NCBI GenBank assembly: GCA_947259675.1
Contig: CAMYNE010000134.1
Coordinates: forward strand, 1-6,343
Length of the DNA: 6,343 bases
Direction of reading: 5' to 3'
Origin: an uncultured Pirellulaceae bacterium
GTDB lineage: Bacteria; Planctomycetota; Planctomycetia; Pirellulales; Pirellulaceae
Positions within the stretch are counted from its first letter, which is position 1, and each line of letters begins with the position of its first letter. Below the pieces are notes generated by a model. It saw only the letters and a program-made list of their open reading frames with translations. It had not been told where the DNA came from and did no database searches. Shown one piece after another: positions 5,505 through 6,343 of the stretch. Position numbers and translations under genes: made by a program.

Positions 5505-5550
5505 GAGGTCGGAATTCGGAGGTCGGAGGTCGGAATTCGGAATTCGAGGT
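5505..5550. repeat. Short GAGGTCGGAATTCGG direct repeats after aroA
   Basis: GAGGTCGGAATTCGG occurs at 5505-5519 and again at 5526-5540 (period 21), with a partial AGGTCGG between (5520-5526) and AATTCGAGGT after (5541-5550). The whole stretch is built from AGGTCGG and AATTCGG blocks, and it starts 14 bases past the aroA stop. Simple purine-rich repeats of this type look like slippage-prone intergenic DNA. No coding potential is seen. Confidence 0.7.
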
Positions 5551-5577
5551 GAGTTTGAGGCAGATTAGTAGAATTTG

Positions 5578-5608
5578 ATTTCAAATCTGGAAATCTAAAA
5601 TTTGAAAT
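5578..5608. repeat. AT-rich 9-bp inverted repeat between convergent genes
   Basis: ATTTCAAAT at 5578-5586 and ATTTGAAAT at 5600-5608 are perfect reverse complements separated by 13 bases. They lie between the aroA stop (5490) and the stop of the convergent minus-strand gene (5678). The weak AT stem and long loop make a classical terminator unlikely, though it could mark a shared 3' region. The rest of 5491-5677 shows only the GGTCGGAATTCGG repeats. Confidence 0.5.
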
Positions 5609-5677
5609 TCATTGTTCTCATCTCTTTCGTGGAGCCGAGAGACATTTCTGAATTGTCGTGATGGTAGCCATCTCGTT

Positions 5678-6343
5678 TTAGACCTCGGCCTCATTATCGC
5701 TGGCTGCTTCTTCATCGCCAGAATCGATTTTATCTGCAGCGGCTTTGGCGGCGGCATAGGCGGCAGCTCTTTCGCGTTCGATTTCCTCTCGATATTCTTC
5801 CATCGCTTCTTGAAGCAGGCTCGCATTTTCTTGCAACTGTTTTCTTTGAGCGGAGGAAAGAACGGCATGCTTCACAAGCGGTGATTCTTTTGTTTCCTCT
5901 TGGCCTTCGCTGTTGAGCGTGATCGTTAACAGGTCAACGGAAAGGTAGGCGTCTTCCAATTCTTCACCCTCGATACTGTTGACCCTGTACTTGGCAAATT
6001 CATGCGACTCATCGGTTTTTGGAATTGGGATCTGCAGCAATTCATCAACGCTGGTTGCCGCCTTGATTTGTGAAACCATTTCGGGCTCGGTAACCGGGAG
6101 CATCATGACAACTTCTTCTTCGGAAGCCCATACATTCAGTTTCTCATTGAACGGTTCGCCGGCTCGACGGGTGGGAGCTGCAATCGCTGAATAGGCAACG
6201 ATGATGGCTTCGAGTACCCAGATGAGATAAACGAACGAACCTTTGATAGGAATACCGCCTCCTCTTCCGCCAATCTCCCATCCTTTCTCGGTGCGCGCCT
6301 TAATGTGTTCCATAAACGTGAGGTTTTTTCGAACGAATTGTTC
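5678..6343 (-). CDS. Membrane-anchored protein of unknown function, N-terminus outside the window
   Basis: The function is not recognised. The first ATG in view is at 6313 (211 residues), but the frame stays open for ten more codons to the window edge (EQFVRKNLTF) with no Shine-Dalgarno before that ATG, so the gene probably starts further upstream. Counting from that ATG, residues 16-24 are Gly-rich (GGRGGGIPI), followed by one hydrophobic membrane segment at about 26-46 (SFVYLIWVLEAIIVAYSAIA). A soluble region of mixed character follows, then a long charged helical stretch from about 150 (SSAQRKQLQ, EEYREEIERERAAA) that could form a coiled coil, and an acidic tail (GDEEAASDNEAEV). From memory, planctomycetes encode related proteins in which a Gly-rich IPIKG-type loop precedes VYLIW-E membrane segments, sometimes with extra helices N-terminal to this point. 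It converges with aroA. Confidence 0.7.
   Translation of the reverse strand, partial: EQFVRKNLTFMEHIKARTEKGWEIGGRGGGIPIKGSFVYLIWVLEAIIVAYSAIAAPTRRAGEPFNEKLNVWASEEEVVMMLPVTEPEMVSQIKAATSVDELLQIPIPKTDESHEFAKYRVNSIEGEELEDAYLSVDLLTITLNSEGQEETKESPLVKHAVLSSAQRKQLQENASLLQEAMEEYREEIERERAAAYAAAKAAADKIDSGDEEAASDNEAEV

Overview
The window looks like ordinary chromosome of a planctomycete, probably Pirellulaceae-like. I infer this from gene families recalled from memory, not from a search. The clues are a HicB-annotated ribbon-helix-helix protein with a typical planctomycete N-terminal domain, a Tat-exported TIM-barrel isomerase-like protein, a short relic of a PQQ-type beta-propeller, and a CCGCC-TAAA-GGCGG intergenic repeat. 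Shine-Dalgarno use is irregular: two genes have a clear one and others have none. No phage, IS, CRISPR, tRNA or rRNA is visible.

Layout. 1-302 (+): a very acidic, low-complexity protein, possibly the frameshifted end of a longer gene. 340-1632 (-): a complete flavoprotein of the HI0933/YhiN (BaiN-like) family. 1633-1855: gene-free and holding three inverted repeats. 1856-2464 (-): a ribbon-helix-helix DNA-binding protein with a proline-rich tail, best started at a GTG behind a strong Shine-Dalgarno. 2465-2838: a 374-base gap with small palindromes, a four-copy 13-bp-period GTGCA direct repeat with a 16-bp perfect palindrome inside it, and a good intrinsic terminator for the next gene. 2839-3801 (-): a Tat-signal sugar phosphate isomerase/epimerase-like TIM barrel. 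3802-4079: a gap with one 9-bp hairpin. 4080-4214 (+): a 44-codon frame that resembles the C-terminal end of a PQQ-like propeller protein and overlaps the aroA start. 4198-5490 (+): aroA (EPSP synthase), complete. 5491-5677: gap with short GGTCGGAATTCGG repeats and an AT-rich inverted repeat. 5678-6343 (-): a membrane-anchored protein of unknown function whose N-terminus runs off the window.

The genes do not form an obvious pathway or operon. aroA belongs to the shikimate pathway, the flavoprotein is a stand-alone redox enzyme, and the TIM barrel is probably a periplasmic carbohydrate enzyme. The minus-strand genes between 1856 and 3801 are separated by a terminator, so the RHH gene should have its own promoter in 2465-2754. 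That is where the repeats and palindromes lie. Autoregulation of the RHH gene through these sites is the most testable new idea here. I do not see convincing evidence for a wholly new multi-gene system.
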